Below are positions 7,985 to 17,203 of a DNA stretch of 64,000 nucleotides, in pieces (positions within the stretch are counted from its first letter, which is position 1; every line of letters begins with the position of its first letter). The notes beneath the pieces were generated by a model. That model was not told the origin of the DNA, searched no databases, and saw only the letters and a program-made list of their open reading frames with translations. The translations under genes were made by a program, and so were the position numbers. Location: contig NZ_BJEQ01000023.1 in NCBI RefSeq assembly GCF_005405585.1, positions 1 through 64,000 of the forward strand. The letters are read 5' to 3'. This DNA is from Agarivorans sp. Toyoura001 (GTDB lineage Bacteria; Pseudomonadota; Gammaproteobacteria; Enterobacterales; Celerinatantimonadaceae).

Positions 7985-8926
7985 TTAATGATGTGTATCA
8001 CCTATACTGAGCTGGCGCACATCGTCCCAATCTTTGTCTTTGGCGACCACAAAACCTTTCATTTTAAGGCCATCCAATAAGGCTTGCTGCTCAGGTTTAT
8101 TCTCCATTTCAACCAAAGCTTGCTGAATTTTTTTAACCACCTCTGCTGGCACCTCTGGGTGGGCAGCAATGGCATGAGGTGTATAATCTGGCGACTCCCA
8201 CAGTATTTTCAATTGGTCGGTGACATCTGCGTCACCATTAGCAAAAGTGCGCGGTATTCCGCCACCAGCTGGATACAAGCCTGCCGCTACCGCGCGATAT
8301 ACCGAGTCATGCGAACCAACATACTTGGGTACAAACTCAACACCCTGTTGCTCTAAGTATCCTCGAGTGACTACACTCGCTGCAAAAGCCCGTGGAGCCG
8401 GAAAGACTAAGGTTTTACCATTCAATTGTTGAACATCGGTGATATTGATATCACTATCAGTCCTTACCACTATAATACCATTTAGCTTTTTGTCTTTAGT
8501 TTTAGCAAAAGCTTTATATCCTGGCGAAGCAGAAAACACTTGGTAATGAAAAGGATTCATGTAGGCAAAGTCATATTCGCCGTTGGCTAAACGCTTCTCA
8601 AACTCAGGAATACTGGGGGCGGTTTTAAACTCCACTTGATAACCACTGGTGTCGCTAACCGCATCTAACACGGGGCTCCACTGCAGTGCTAAACGGGTAG
8701 CCGATTGCTGTGGCACTATGCCAAAGGTATAGCTTTTTGCTTCAGCACTGCTGCTAATAATCGCCAAGATCACCAGCAAAATAGCCACTAACAACACGGT
8801 GACTTTAATCTGCATTTTTCGCTTTGCTTTGTACTGTTTACTCTTAATCTCGAGAAACGCTATATCTGGTTTCTGCTTACTCAATGTGGCTGATGCTCCA
8901 TTGTTGGTTTGTAATATAAAAAACAT
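7985..8926 (-). CDS. PhnD-like periplasmic solute-binding protein
   Basis: A phosphate/phosphite/phosphonate-type substrate-binding protein (COG3221): YTFGIVPQQSATRLALQWSPVLD, then GEYDFAYMNPFHY and the binding-lobe segment GSHDSVYRAVAAGLYPAGGG. Two starts are possible. The ATG at 8926 has an AAGGG site six bases upstream but puts 37 residues before the hydrophobic segment; the ATG at 8815 gives a normal signal peptide (VTVLLVAILLVILAIISSSAEA) with a weaker site. It sits between the CpsD-like gene (two bases away) and the hybrid kinase, with no permease or ATPase nearby, so I infer a sensing role for the kinase rather than transport. Confidence 0.8.
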   Translation of the reverse strand: MFFILQTNNGASATLSKQKPDIAFLEIKSKQYKAKRKMQIKVTVLLVAILLVILAIISSSAEAKSYTFGIVPQQSATRLALQWSPVLDAVSDTSGYQVEFKTAPSIPEFEKRLANGEYDFAYMNPFHYQVFSASPGYKAFAKTKDKKLNGIIVVRTDSDINITDVQQLNGKTLVFPAPRAFAASVVTRGYLEQQGVEFVPKYVGSHDSVYRAVAAGLYPAGGGIPRTFANGDADVTDQLKILWESPDYTPHAIAAHPEVPAEVVKKIQQALVEMENKPEQQALLDGLKMKGFVVAKDKDWDDVRQLSIGDTHH

Positions 8927-8927
8927 A

Positions 8928-9626
8928 TCATACCCTTATCGAAAGTAATTGAGAGTTAACAAGAATTCTTTGCAGCACACGCTGGAAACGAGGAAAGAAA
9001 ATGGTAATTCGTGAGGTTTCTCTCACTAACTCAGATTGCAGGCTGGGATTAAAGCGATCGTTCATCACAACTCCGAGTAAACGAATGTCTTCGGTTCGTA
9101 GGTCTGCAATGGCCGCTTCAAACGCCGGGCGAGAAGTCACTCCAGCCATCATGGTCATAATGCTGGCATCACAACCCGCAAGAGCGCGTTGCGCTGATAC
9201 GTTGCCACAGTTGTTTTGGTTAACTGCTGAAGTATCAATCAGCACCAACTGGTAACTTTGTTTCCACTGCTCTGTCCATTGCTCAATCACTCCTGGTTCT
9301 TTTAACGACAACAGCGATACTTTGTCTAAGGGTACTGGCAAGTAATCAATGCCCGATTGTGGGTCTTTAATCATTCCTTGTACCTTGCCTCTGTCCCAGC
9401 CTAAATCAAACACGGGTTGGTCAAAGTGACGGGGATGGTGCAAGTTAAAATCAACCACTAATACGCTACGCCCAGCTCCGGCTGCGCGCCTTGCAATGGC
9501 ATCTACCAAGGTGGAAACCCCTTCCTCTGGTTGACTTGAGCTCACCCCAATACAGGTGTTTTGTTGAATCGGTAAGCGCTGATATATGCGCTCCAACTCT
9601 TGATAAGTTGACGGTAAATTAATCAT
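8928..9626 (-). CDS. CpsD/CapB-like polysaccharide co-polymerase ATPase (SypD-like), degenerate P-loop
   Basis: A 232-residue BY-kinase-type protein without a membrane segment. Walker A' (SVLVVDFNLHHP) and Walker B (YQLVLIDTSAV) are recognisable. The Walker A segment reads SSSQPEEGVSTLV, where the family normally has GEGKST: the lysine that binds ATP is replaced by valine, and there is no tyrosine-rich tail. Phosphotransfer is therefore doubtful. Its ATG overlaps the stop codon of the SLBB export gene by four bases (ATGA), implying coupled translation. By family it would work with a Wzz-type partner (see 18300-19730) to control chain length. Confidence 0.78.
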   Translation of the reverse strand: MINLPSTYQELERIYQRLPIQQNTCIGVSSSQPEEGVSTLVDAIARRAAGAGRSVLVVDFNLHHPRHFDQPVFDLGWDRGKVQGMIKDPQSGIDYLPVPLDKVSLLSLKEPGVIEQWTEQWKQSYQLVLIDTSAVNQNNCGNVSAQRALAGCDASIMTMMAGVTSRPAFEAAIADLRTEDIRLLGVVMNDRFNPSLQSELVRETSRITIFFPRFQRVLQRILVNSQLLSIRV

Positions 9627-11761
9627 AGGAACCCCAACAATGCGCTAATGGTAACAATACGGAATACATCTTCCATGCCCTGGCGAGCTTTGTGCCAACC
9701 ACTTTCTTCACGTGATGGAATGTAAACAGTGTCGCCAGCTCTAATCACTGGCAACATGCCAAAGTCACCGGTTTTAGAAAACTCTAATAGGTTGAAGGTA
9801 CGCGCTTGGTCTTTACAGCAAGACAGGTTTACTACGGTGATTTTCTCAGGGAAACCATCGTTATCTACACCACCCGCTTCGGCTAATAAGTCCAACAAGG
9901 TCATATCATCGTTAAAGCGGTAGCGACCAGGTTTGTTTACCGAGCCCAATACCCGCACGGTGCGTTCTTTCTTTTCAGACAACCAGTTGCGGTCTTTTTC
10001 AGGAATGTAGATTGAGTCGCCCGGTACTACGTTTGGTAGCAAAGACTCATCACCTGTTTCGAAGTACATCGCTAAATCTAGCTTTGATACTTGTGAGTGT
10101 TTACCGTTGCGGTGACTAATTCGCACATTGCTAATGTCGGCTTTTTCCGACGGGCCATCGGCCGCTGCAAGAATATCCAGAAAGTGCATGCTTGGGTCAA
10201 AACGGTAGCGACCAGGGGCAACCACTTGACCAAATACGTAGATTGAATCTTCGCTGGCTTGGCGCACCCATTGTGATTTATTGTCACTTGGGTCATCTGG
10301 CAACTGCGGCACCATAATGGTGGTACCCGCCACAATCTGAGGTAAACGCTTATTGCTAATCTTACCCGCTAGGTAAGCATTTAAATCAAAGTTAACCGAG
10401 CGTGTATTGCCGTTAGCATCGCTAAACAACACCGTGATTTTAGCCATATCGGCATTAGGTTTAGGCCCGCCAGCATGCGCTAATAGGTCCATTAAGTTCA
10501 TTTCGTTGGCCCACTCAAAGCGGCCTGGGCGGTTTACTTCACCCATTACTTTTACTGCACGGTTTGGTGATACCTTGGTCCACGACTTTTCATTTAAGTC
10601 GGTTTTCTCAGGAATAAATATCGCATCACCAGGTGTGATTTTTGGCAGCTGGGCTGTGCGCCCTTCGGTGAACGATTGCAAGTCAAAACGCTCAACCGTT
10701 CCGTTGCTGCGAATCACTCTAATTTGGCGGGTTTCAGCAAAGCGCGTTGGGCCGCCAGAGTTAGCTAATACATCTAAAAATCCAGCTGACTTGTTACCCT
10801 CGTACGCACCAGGCTTAAATACTTCACCCATTACATACACCGTATTTGCACCGGCTTTAATCTCTTCTTCTTGCTTAGGCACAAACACGGTAGTGCCGGC
10901 GCTTAACTGTGGCAGCATGTTGCTGTCACCAGTATCTAAGTAGCGCTTTAAGTTAAACAGCTTTGGCTCACCATTAATGATGACGCGAATTTGCTCCACA
11001 CTGGCATAACGAGTCACCCCACCAGCACGCATTAACATATCCACTAACGAGGCTGATTCTTTATATGAAAAACTGCCTGGGTTATATACCTCACCAAATA
11101 CTTTAACTGCGGTACGATCTTCTGCTGCGTCGCCTTTGTCGTTAAGCGTTTTAGGGTCAAAATCCACCGCGACATTGCCAATTTTTGGCGATGCAGGCAC
11201 AAACAATACATCTAAAGATTCCAGCTCAGGCAATACACTCAAATCGCCAGAATCTAAGTAACGCTTGTAGTTAAATATTTTGGCTTGCTCAAAGCTGTCG
11301 CGGCGCAGTTGCATGCGGTCTAACTGCGCGCCAGAACGTAAACCACCAGCGGCTTGAATTGCCATTTGAATGCCAGCACCTTCGGCTAACACCACTTCGC
11401 CTGGCTGGCCAACAAAACCTAATACACTAATGCGGATACGACGCTCTTCGAGTAACACACGCAACCCGGCTAAATCACGATAAGCTTTAGATAACTCGCG
11501 CTTAATCTTTTCTTGCATTTGCTGCTCGGTAAAGCCCGATACCATGATTGGACCCACTTCTGGCAGAATTAATCGGCCATTTCGGTCTACCTCAAAGCTT
11601 TTGTCGAGCGAGGCTTCACCAGGAAGAATAATGCGTACCACGTCACCCGCCTGTACTTGAGGGCTAGCCGCTAATGCATTGGCGCTAAAGACAATGCTCA
11701 TAACAAAACCTAGAATCATCCATGCCGCCACAATGCCTTTACATACTTTTGAAGTATTCAT
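9623..11761 (-). CDS. SLBB-repeat polysaccharide export protein (Wza/SypC-like)
   Basis: A 712-residue exported protein with signal peptide (about 1-32), a Poly_export domain (VQAGDVVRIILPGEASLDKS, about 35-110) and about six SLBB domains. Repeats begin VKVFGEVYNPGSF, VYVMGEVFKPGAY, VKVMGEVNRPGRF, IYVFGQVVAPGRY and VRVLGSVNKPGRY, each followed by a DLLA-AGG motif. Wza-type proteins have two SLBB domains, so this is a long variant that could span more of the periplasm. A C-terminal helix (VFRIVTISALLGFL) may lie in the outer membrane. It sits eleven bases after the OmpA-like gene. Confidence 0.88.
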   Translation of the reverse strand: MNTSKVCKGIVAAWMILGFVMSIVFSANALAASPQVQAGDVVRIILPGEASLDKSFEVDRNGRLILPEVGPIMVSGFTEQQMQEKIKRELSKAYRDLAGLRVLLEERRIRISVLGFVGQPGEVVLAEGAGIQMAIQAAGGLRSGAQLDRMQLRRDSFEQAKIFNYKRYLDSGDLSVLPELESLDVLFVPASPKIGNVAVDFDPKTLNDKGDAAEDRTAVKVFGEVYNPGSFSYKESASLVDMLMRAGGVTRYASVEQIRVIINGEPKLFNLKRYLDTGDSNMLPQLSAGTTVFVPKQEEEIKAGANTVYVMGEVFKPGAYEGNKSAGFLDVLANSGGPTRFAETRQIRVIRSNGTVERFDLQSFTEGRTAQLPKITPGDAIFIPEKTDLNEKSWTKVSPNRAVKVMGEVNRPGRFEWANEMNLMDLLAHAGGPKPNADMAKITVLFSDANGNTRSVNFDLNAYLAGKISNKRLPQIVAGTTIMVPQLPDDPSDNKSQWVRQASEDSIYVFGQVVAPGRYRFDPSMHFLDILAAADGPSEKADISNVRISHRNGKHSQVSKLDLAMYFETGDESLLPNVVPGDSIYIPEKDRNWLSEKKERTVRVLGSVNKPGRYRFNDDMTLLDLLAEAGGVDNDGFPEKITVVNLSCCKDQARTFNLLEFSKTGDFGMLPVIRAGDTVYIPSREESGWHKARQGMEDVFRIVTISALLGFL

Positions 11762-11772
11762 GAGCGTGCTCC

Positions 11773-12588
11773 TTATTGACCACGTTGAGCGAAAAAGTGA
11801 TTGTCGGCGTCGATAACGCTAATGGTAACTCGACGGTTAGAGTGGCGAATCGCGTCGCTTTCGCCTTCAGAATAAGGTTGTGAATCAGCCACTGCTGCTA
11901 GCTTAATCTGTTGTTCGTTCATACCCATCTCAGCCATGTAATCAGCCACCGCTTGGGCGCGAGCTAAAGATAAACGCTGCTTATAAGCCTCATCACCTTT
12001 GCTGTCGCTATGGCCGGTAATAATTAACGCTACTTTGCTCGCAGCAATAATTGGCGTGAGATTAGTGAGTTGATCTTTGTAGGCTGGAGTCAGTTCGCTT
12101 GAATCAAAAGCAAACTGATTATTGCTGTTTAGCGCGTCGCTAATGCTGACCATTAATTGTGAAGATTGAATGTGGCCTAAGCGGTCGGTTTGGCAAGCAC
12201 CGCTTTCGGTTACTCGGTCTAGGCGCTGCTCAAGCATGTTCACAAAGTGTTGTTGAATTTCGATATCATTGGCAGCATCAAAGGTTAAGCCACCCTCTAA
12301 TTCACGAACAATGCGTTGCTGCTGCAAACGAGCCTGAGTGACAGAAGCAGGGAAACATAATTCGGCACCTTCTAACACCAACAAATCTAACTGATGCTTA
12401 ACTAATACCGCTTCAAAATGTAGACCGTGTTCTGGGCCTAATTCGCGAAGATCGGTAGTGCCAGTGTCGCCGTCCATCCAAGCCAATATAGCGTGTTGAT
12501 GCTCAGCAAAACCACCACGTCCTTGTTCTGGCCAACTGGTACAAGCTGAGGTCATTGTTAACAATACGGGGATAATAATGCTACGCAT
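11773..12588 (-). CDS. OmpA-family outer-membrane lipoprotein (SypB-like)
   Basis: A 271-residue protein. The N-terminus ends in a lipobox LTMTSAC (Cys16), and the C-terminal 120 residues are an OmpA peptidoglycan-binding domain (FAFDSSELTPAYKDQL, then ITGHSDSKGDEAYKQRLSLA and HSNRRVTISV). It should anchor the export apparatus to the cell wall. It has the same relative position as SypB in Vibrio fischeri, between a STAS protein and the polysaccharide export protein, with gaps of 21 and 11 bases. Confidence 0.85.
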   Translation of the reverse strand: MRSIIIPVLLTMTSACTSWPEQGRGGFAEHQHAILAWMDGDTGTTDLRELGPEHGLHFEAVLVKHQLDLLVLEGAELCFPASVTQARLQQQRIVRELEGGLTFDAANDIEIQQHFVNMLEQRLDRVTESGACQTDRLGHIQSSQLMVSISDALNSNNQFAFDSSELTPAYKDQLTNLTPIIAASKVALIITGHSDSKGDEAYKQRLSLARAQAVADYMAEMGMNEQQIKLAAVADSQPYSEGESDAIRHSNRRVTISVIDADNHFFAQRGQ

Positions 12589-12609
12589 GATAGGCTCCTT
12601 GAGTCCTGC

Positions 12610-12972
12610 TTAAGCGGCGATAGAAGGTAAGGTGTCAACACTGTTTGGTTGACTAGGAAGCGTGTCTAACATGGTAATGATGTGGTTAACACGAAGCATC
12701 ACGAGTAAATCTCGCGGCTGTTGTTGAGCGCCTACAATAATAAGACGACCACCCGCTGCATTAATGCGTTTGAACATAAATACCAACGCGCCAATACCAG
12801 AAGCATCTAAAAAATCGACATGCGCCAAATTCACAATAACCAGCTTGCTGGCCGCTTGGTGACAAATGTTTTCAAACTGATTTTTGTGCTGAGCACAAGA
12901 CTTAGCATCAAAGGCACCATTGATAGATGCTGTTACGTCGCCTTGGTCTGAAGTAGTTAGTTGCATATTCAT
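12610..12972 (-). CDS. STAS-domain anti-anti-sigma-type protein (SypA-like)
   Basis: A 120-residue single STAS domain with the conserved phosphorylatable serine in VDFLDASGIGALVFMF. In Vibrio fischeri, SypA of this type must be unphosphorylated for biofilm formation, its state being set by SypE; no SypE-like gene is seen in the window. ATG at 12972 is preferred because GGAG lies six bases upstream; an in-frame GTG at 12984 would overlap that site. It is the first gene of the seven-gene operon, 38 bases from the sigma-54 promoter core. Confidence 0.85.
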   Translation of the reverse strand: MNMQLTTSDQGDVTASINGAFDAKSCAQHKNQFENICHQAASKLVIVNLAHVDFLDASGIGALVFMFKRINAAGGRLIIVGAQQQPRDLLVMLRVNHIITMLDTLPSQPNSVDTLPSIAA

Positions 12973-13009
12973 AATTCGCTCCACAATTCCTGATTCTCAA
13001 GACTGTTAA

Positions 13010-13025
13010 AGCGAGTTCTGTGCCA
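13010..13025 (-). promoter_or_regulatory. Sigma-54 promoter of the syp-like operon
   Basis: TGGCACAGAACTCGCT on the minus strand fits the -24/-12 consensus TGGCACRNNNNTTGCW with one mismatch, and GG and GC are exactly ten bases apart. Transcription should begin near 12999, leaving a leader of about 27 bases before the STAS gene. It agrees with the sigma-54 activator encoded at the end of the operon. Confidence 0.82.
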
Positions 13026-13183
13026 CTTACAAATTAGTAATTATAAACAATGAGTTATATGCAAAATAGCAAAGTAAAACAGTAAGTTTAGATGGGATTA
13101 ACAGTGCTTTTGCAAATTGCAATTTGGCTAGTTTAGGCTTTAACAGTCAATGCTTAATTAGTGGGCAGTGGCAATTTAGGCCA

Positions 13184-13216
13184 TAAAAAAGCCCGAGCGT
13201 TTGAGGCTCAGGCTTG
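13184..13216 (-). terminator. Terminator of the chemoreceptor gene
   Basis: A hairpin (AAGCCTGAGC paired with GCTCGGGCTT on the minus strand, one mismatch) is followed by a run of T, 20 bases after the stop codon of the chemoreceptor gene. It separates that gene from the downstream sigma-54 promoter. Confidence 0.75.
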
Positions 13217-13235
13217 GTAAACGAAGCGGTGTTGC

Positions 13236-15146
13236 TTAGAGTTTAAACTGATTAATCATGTCACCCAATTCATTATTGATGGCAGCAATACGCTGGGTTT
13301 CGCTACGCTGGCTTTTCCCTTCATTGTTTAGGTTTTCTACCATGCCGTGGATTTGGTGCATGCTTTTATTAATGTCTTGAATAACAATATTCTGCTCGCT
13401 GGCCGAGGTAGATACCTGGCTATTCAATTCGTTAATTTGGTGAATAAAGTCACCCAGCTTTTGCAAACTGACCGAAGTTTTATCGGCCTCTTCTACCGTA
13501 TCTGAGCAGGTATGTTCGGTACTGCCAATCGACGACACCACTAAGCTAGCTTCTTGCTTAAGTTTGGTTAAGGCCAAGCCGATCTCGCTAGTACTGGTTT
13601 GAGTGCGACTGGCGAGTGCTCTAACCTCATCGGCCACCACTGCAAACCCTCGTCCTTGATCTCCTGCTCGCGCGGCTTCAATCGATGCATTAAGCGCTAA
13701 CAAGTTGGTTTGCTCGGCAATACTGCCAATCACTTCAACAATATGTTGAATACTCGCCGTTTCATTATTCATATTCTCTACGTTGCTAGAGGTTTCATGA
13801 ATCTCAGTGGCTAGGGCTTCAATCTTTTGTTGAGTAGTTTTAATGGTTTGTACCGAGTCTTCACCGCTTTGATTGGCCTCATTGGCGTATTTGGCTGCGG
13901 CTGAAGTATTACCCTCTACTAGCTCAGCGGTATTAGATAACTCTTCAATAGCGGCCACAATTTGGGTAGTTTCGTTGGTATGCTGATTAAGAATCTCACT
14001 GCTGCTTTGGCTGTATTTATCCAGCGTTTCAATACCGTCAGAAAGCTTAGAGCGGGCACTGTTTATTTCTAATAGCATAGTTTGCAACTGTGCGATAAAA
14101 CCGTTGATGCCTTGGGCAATGATGCCAATGTCATCGTCGGTTTTCACCTCTAAGCGCTGGGTTAAATCACCACTACCTTGGCCTAGTTCGGTCACTAAAT
14201 CTCTAAGCTTAATAATCGGCTGGTAAAGCTGATTCAATACAAACAATAGAATAATAACCGACACTAAGGTTGCAACAGTAATAATAGTTGCTACTTTATA
14301 GGTGGTTGCTTGCAGGGGCGCAAACGCTGTTGATTCATCTACCGCAATCAATACATACCATTCGTTATCGCCTAGTAAGCTCACTCGTTGGCTGACAAAC
14401 AACGTTGATTGCTGATTAACATCGGCATACTGAATCGCTTTATCTTGTCCTATCAAGCCACGATAAACCTGCTTAAATACATCCAGATCAGCAATATTGT
14501 CTTTTTGCTTCACCCACTCGTTAGTAGAGGCTAATACCAAGCCACTTTTATCCACCACTAAACCTGTTGCACCGGCAATTTCGCTTAAAGAACTCAACTG
14601 CTTTTGCAGATGGTCAAAACGCAAATCAGCCATAATCACCCCTTGCTTGATTGGGTGCATCACGCCAACCATTGGCACGCCATCGCTGCGCGTAAAAAAC
14701 ACATCGCTGAGTGACAAAGTAGCGGTCTTTTTAGCGGCTTTATACCACGGGCGAGTACGAGGATCGTATTTATCTAAACGCCCCACGCCCTCTGGAAAAG
14801 ACTCAGAAGCTTTAGATACAAACGAGGAACCATCGTCAAAGCCAATAATCACCTTATACACGCCACCTAAGCGAGCGGTATATTCGGTCATAGCAACGTG
14901 GTTACTGTTTATGTTTTTCTCTTGGTATAACTTAGCGAGCTGATTAACCGCGCCGGTTGTGCGCTGAAACGAGGTATTAATCTCTGTAGTTTTTTGTTCA
15001 ATAGTATGATGAATATCCCTTAACAAACTATTGGTAATCTGATCTTTTAGCAGAGTGTAAGAAAGGTAACCTGTTACTAATAAAGATAAAACAAGCATAA
15101 AAGTCATAGCCGACAGCAAGCTTGATTTAAAGCCAAAGCGATTCAT
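13236..15146 (-). CDS. Methyl-accepting chemotaxis protein, dCache type
   Basis: A 636-residue chemoreceptor: membrane helix 1 (about 12-32), a periplasmic dCache-like sensor (about 35-275, with [12 protein letters not shown] and [20 protein letters not shown]), helix 2 (about 285-307), HAMP and the signalling domain with the hairpin tip [32 protein letters not shown] (part shown: [18 protein letters not shown]). Its ligand is unknown. It stands between the two exopolysaccharide operons on the same strand with its own terminator, so a link with biofilm control is only positional. Confidence 0.9.
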   Translation of the reverse strand: MNRFGFKSSLLSAMTFMLVLSLLVTGYLSYTLLKDQITNSLLRDIHHTIEQKTTEINTSFQRTTGAVNQLAKLYQEKNINSNHVAMTEYTARLGGVYKVIIGFDDGSSFVSKASESFPEGVGRLDKYDPRTRPWYKAAKKTATLSLSDVFFTRSDGVPMVGVMHPIKQGVIMADLRFDHLQKQLSSLSEIAGATGLVVDKSGLVLASTNEWVKQKDNIADLDVFKQVYRGLIGQDKAIQYADVNQQSTLFVSQRVSLLGDNEWYVLIAVDESTAFAPLQATTYKVATIITVATLVSVIILLFVLNQLYQPIIKLRDLVTELGQGSGDLTQRLEVKTDDDIGIIAQGINGFIAQLQTMLLEINSARSKLSDGIETLDKYSQSSSEILNQHTNETTQIVAAIEELSNTAELVEGNTSAAAKYANEANQSGEDSVQTIKTTQQKIEALATEIHETSSNVENMNNETASIQHIVEVIGSIAEQTNLLALNASIEAARAGDQGRGFAVVADEVRALASRTQTSTSEIGLALTKLKQEASLVVSSIGSTEHTCSDTVEEADKTSVSLQKLGDFIHQINELNSQVSTSASEQNIVIQDINKSMHQIHGMVENLNNEGKSQRSETQRIAAINNELGDMINQFKL

Positions 15147-15289
15147 CCATTTTCACCATTTGTAATATTATATATTTAACAATACTGCTTTTAAGTGACA
15201 CTTAATGTTAAACACTTCAACAAAATGAAACTCTATGACTGCAGAGTAAATACCTTCTTTTAACGCCTCACAAACATATTTCAACTACA

Positions 15290-15375
15290 ACACACATTCT
15301 GCATCTGGTTCGCGGGCATTTTCAGCCCGTAAAGCAGAGATACGGTCAGCCGGCATCGGTTTGTAGAACAAACAG
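15290..15375 (-). repeat. Intergenic hairpin element
   Basis: Just after the GT2/sugar-transferase stop codon there is a CGGGC...GCCCG hairpin (15313-15329 region). The same bases read in the +1 frame give an open stretch with coding-like composition (MPADRISALRAENARE), without a good start or ribosome site. It could be a dispersed intergenic repeat or a tiny gene; there is no T-run, so it is not a clear terminator. Confidence 0.3.
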
Positions 15376-15381
15376 CCCTTA

Positions 15382-17193
15382 TCACTGCCCTTTACCAGCC
15401 ACTACCACCCATACTGTTTTTATTAACACTCCCATATCTTGTATTAACCAACTACCACATTGGCTTAGGCTTAAGGCATAACAATGGTCATAAGCTAGCT
15501 TCTGTTTTACGTCTTCAATGCTTGAGTCATAAGCTAAATTCACTTGTGCTAGACCGGTGATCCCTGGCTTAATGCCTACCGTGCGTTCGCTATAAAAGGG
15601 AATGGCTTGCTCCAAGCTTTGATAAAACACTGGGCGCTCTGGGCGCGGCCCTACCAAAGACATTTCACCTTTAAGTACATTGATTAACTGCGGCAATTCG
15701 TCGATGCGTGTTTTACGGAGAAACTTACCTACGCAAGTAATTCGCTTATCTTGCTTGGTGGCCCACACCGCCCCACTCACTTGCTCAGCATCACTGCGCA
15801 TACTTCTAAATTTATAAATTTCAAATAGCTGCACATAGTCTTTAGTGATTAACCCTACTCGGGTTTGCTGGTAAAACACAGGCCCCTTTGAATCTAGCTT
15901 TATCGCTAAGGCCATTAGCGGAAATAAGGGACTAAACACAACCAGTAATACACTGGCGCCCACTATGTCGAAAAACCGCTTGCCTGCACTAACCCATGGA
16001 CTAACAAAACACGTTAAACGCTTTTTCTTAAGCTTTTTAGCCACATAGTCCACACAACCCAACATGCTAGAGAAATGGCCTTCGACTAAATAGTTAAGGC
16101 TACCGATGGCTCCAGGCAACGTAACCTTAGGCAATACTCTTGGCAACATAGCAAGGCTGTAACCTAACAGTTGCAAGGTAAAGAGTACCGCGAACAAGGT
16201 AGATTGAGTGCTTAATATCATTGCACCAAAGAAGCTAGTTAACATAAACAAAGGAATAGTTACGCGTAAAGCCTTGCCCGAGAAGAAGGTAAAAGCCACA
16301 CCTTTAAAACGCGGTAACAACATATGACGCAGGCGAATTAATTGCTGTAAGTTACCAGCACCAATGCGCTTTCTGCGACTGCGATCTTGGCTATCGGCCG
16401 CATGCTCAAGCTCTAAGGCACGAATATTAGGCTCGTATATGGCGCGGTAGCCTTGCGCTACAATATCCATAGGAATAACAAAATCATCGTTAATGGTGTC
16501 TTCTGGCATACGTCTAAATAGCGATTTTCGAATTAAATAAAATGCCCCGTGTGCGCCTAGTGGCGCGCCCATTTCAGCTTCACAACGTTTCACTTCGCGC
16601 TGATAGTCCCAATATGCCTGCTCACCCACCGAACCTGGGCTAAGCAAATGATAATAACCACATACCACTCCAACATCGCTTTGCTTGAATTGGCTCGCAG
16701 CAATGAGCATGGCATCTACCGAGATAAGGGCAGATACATCCGACAAGGCCACGATGTCGGCTTTGCTTTGACTAATGTGCTGATTTAATACCGCCACCTT
16801 GCCTTGATTTTGAAACTGCTCACAGACTTCTATTGCAAAACTGCAAAAAGTGAGTTCTTCCAAACACGCTCGCGCTTCTGCAGCGGTATCATCAGTGCAA
16901 CCATCGCAAATAATCTTAATCGTTAAGCGAGCGTCAGGGTAATCGAGTGTGGCTAAGTTAATTAACTTGGCGGCAATATAATCTTGCTCGTTGTAAGCCG
17001 GAATCAACAACTCAATAAGCGGTAACTGAGCATCGTCTTCGCAATGGTGATATTTGCGCACCACTGAAACAGGTATCGCCTGCGTTGGCTGTTTATGCCC
17101 TTTGCTGAGAAGCTTAAGCAGCAAAGGATAAAGTGCATGATGATAAACCACCAAAAACATCGCGATCAGGGTTAAGTAAATGAGAGTATTCAT
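15382..17193 (-). CDS. GT2 glycosyltransferase fused to bacterial sugar transferase (SypQ-SypR-like)
   Basis: A 603-residue fusion. The N-terminal half is a membrane GT2 glycosyltransferase (helix at 2-20, LLIPAYNEQDY, ICDGCTDDT, DVSAL, NDDFVIPMD, two or more helices near 320-370). The C-terminal 200 residues are a bacterial sugar transferase (PF02397) that starts lipid-linked synthesis: KRFFDIVGASVLLVV, FEIYKFRSM, RKTRIDELPQLINVLKGEMS and LVGPRPERP. In Vibrio fischeri these roles belong to separate genes. ATG at 17193 is chosen because AGGGG lies seven bases upstream; it begins ten bases after the GT4 gene. Confidence 0.85.
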   Translation of the reverse strand: MNTLIYLTLIAMFLVVYHHALYPLLLKLLSKGHKQPTQAIPVSVVRKYHHCEDDAQLPLIELLIPAYNEQDYIAAKLINLATLDYPDARLTIKIICDGCTDDTAAEARACLEELTFCSFAIEVCEQFQNQGKVAVLNQHISQSKADIVALSDVSALISVDAMLIAASQFKQSDVGVVCGYYHLLSPGSVGEQAYWDYQREVKRCEAEMGAPLGAHGAFYLIRKSLFRRMPEDTINDDFVIPMDIVAQGYRAIYEPNIRALELEHAADSQDRSRRKRIGAGNLQQLIRLRHMLLPRFKGVAFTFFSGKALRVTIPLFMLTSFFGAMILSTQSTLFAVLFTLQLLGYSLAMLPRVLPKVTLPGAIGSLNYLVEGHFSSMLGCVDYVAKKLKKKRLTCFVSPWVSAGKRFFDIVGASVLLVVFSPLFPLMALAIKLDSKGPVFYQQTRVGLITKDYVQLFEIYKFRSMRSDAEQVSGAVWATKQDKRITCVGKFLRKTRIDELPQLINVLKGEMSLVGPRPERPVFYQSLEQAIPFYSERTVGIKPGITGLAQVNLAYDSSIEDVKQKLAYDHCYALSLSQCGSWLIQDMGVLIKTVWVVVAGKGQ

Positions 17194-17203
17194 AATCATG
17201 CCC

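Noticed and set aside
13115-13140. A TTGCAAATTGCAA inverted repeat upstream of the STAS gene
   Set aside because: It does not fit the sigma-54 consensus (no GG at -24) and lies far from the start, unlike the element at 13010.
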